The translations under genes and the position numbers were made by a program. Below are positions 5,696 to 5,961 of a stretch of 5,961 nt of DNA, piece by piece. This DNA is from Bacteroidales bacterium UBA1204 (GTDB lineage: Bacteria > Bacteroidota > Bacteroidia > Bacteroidales > F082), in NCBI GenBank assembly GCA_002310075.1, contig DBXU01000049.1:1-5961 (forward strand), given 5' to 3'. Each line of letters starts with the position of its first letter. The stretch's first letter is position 1. The notes under the pieces are model-generated. The model did not search any database and was not told where the DNA came from. It saw only the letters and a program-made list of their open reading frames with translations.

Positions 5696-5714
5696 CACAC
5701 AGCATGGCTTTTTT
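5678..5714. terminator. Bidirectional intrinsic terminator between convergent genes
   Basis: AAAAAAGCCATGC (5678-5690) pairs perfectly over 13 bp with GCATGGCTTTTTT (5702-5714), with an 11-nt loop, and is followed by a further T at 5715. With A-tract and T-tract on opposite sides it should stop transcription in both directions: the plus-strand cluster and the convergent minus-strand gene. The loop contains the TAA stop (5693-5695) of the plus-strand gene, so the last four sense codons form part of the stem. Confidence 0.9.
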
Positions 5715-5723
5715 TCATGTGGT

Positions 5724-5741
5724 GACGCGATGAATCGCGTC
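5724..5741. repeat. REP-like palindrome
   Basis: GACGCGAT-GA-ATCGCGTC is a perfect 8-bp inverted repeat, followed by TCTACAAGG. It sits between the terminator and the end of the convergent gene. From memory, very similar GAGACGCGATnnATCGCGTCTC units recur in intergenic DNA of Bacteroidota and cyanobacteria; whether this genome has many copies cannot be told from one window. Confidence 0.55.
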
Positions 5742-5751
5742 TCTACAAGGT

Positions 5752-5961
5752 TTAACCGACGTGGATGTTTTCTTTCACCAGTTTCATGATCTTCTCATTG
5801 TCGTTGCCCAGTTCCTTGCGAAGGTTGGCATCCTTGAAGTCACTGAGGAACTTGATCATATAGTCGATGATGGCGTCGGAGAACACACCCTTCTCGGTGT
5901 AGATCTTACGGTCTTTCTTGAGCTCCTTGGCAGCGGCCACGCAGCTGTCGGGCAGTTGCTC
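5752..5961 (-). CDS. glnA: Probable glutamine synthetase, C-terminal end (5' partial)
   Basis: The minus-strand frame is open to the right edge and gives the last 69 residues, starting EQLPDSCVAAAKELKKDR, then KIYTEKGVFSDAIIDYMIKFL and ending KLVKENIHVG. The segment LPxS-x(8-12)-L--DR--Y---GVF---IIDY resembles the final helices of glutamine synthetases (E. coli: LDxDxxFLxxGGVFT-x-x-x-IDxYI). The EQLP-SCVA start and a tail ending near 'IH' match what I recall of Bacteroidota enzymes. The enzyme makes glutamine from glutamate and ammonia with ATP. The catalytic residues lie outside the window, so the call rests on the tail alone. The gene converges on the rnc cluster and shares its bidirectional terminator. 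The GTG at 5938-5940 is internal, not a start. Confidence 0.6.
   Translation of the reverse strand, partial: EQLPDSCVAAAKELKKDRKIYTEKGVFSDAIIDYMIKFLSDFKDANLRKELGNDNEKIMKLVKENIHVG

Overview
The window looks like chromosomal DNA of a Bacteroidota member, most likely order Bacteroidales. Four things point there: a secreted protein with a type IX secretion (T9SS) C-terminal sorting domain, promoter boxes of the Bacteroidota form TAnnTTTG, an IPExxxVDY-type protein directly after rnc, and an RHS-type polymorphic toxin end with the 'GLNHAMH' core terminus. I cannot name the species.

Left part (1-1105) is an accessory module. It starts inside the 3' end of an RHS-like gene whose core is GC-rich (about 70% G+C in 121-180) and whose variable tip is AT-richer (about 42% in 421-480). 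Three bases after its stop comes a small three-helix membrane protein (about 30% G+C) that is a natural candidate for the cognate immunity protein. After that lies a short, tipless fragment of RHS core coding sequence. It carries a 29-bp exact direct repeat of window positions 1-29, so toxin tip and immunity candidate sit between two copies of core sequence, as expected for an exchangeable cassette.

Centre (1153-2658) is a 501-residue exported protein with about seven degenerate beta-propeller-like repeats and a T9SS type A sorting domain. The gene-poor stretch 2659-2920 holds two promoter-like TAnnTTTG boxes, a possible structured leader and an 18-bp perfect palindrome just upstream of the proximal promoter.

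Right part (2921-5695) is a housekeeping cluster on the plus strand: acpP (acyl carrier protein), fabF (3-oxoacyl-ACP synthase II), rnc (RNase III) and an IPExxxVDY-family protein. acpP-fabF-rnc are tightly packed (gaps of 24 and 1 nt) and look like one operon. The last gene appears to have its own promoter inside the end of rnc, placed so that its mRNA could be leaderless. The cluster ends in a strong hairpin terminator whose loop contains the last gene's stop codon and which should work in both directions. A REP-like palindrome follows. A convergent minus-strand gene, probably the C-terminus of a glutamine synthetase, runs off the right edge.

The most interesting parts are the RHS tip/immunity cassette with its core repeat, the structured and palindromic acpP upstream region, and the possible leaderless promoter inside rnc. 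No tRNA, rRNA, CRISPR array or transposase gene was seen.
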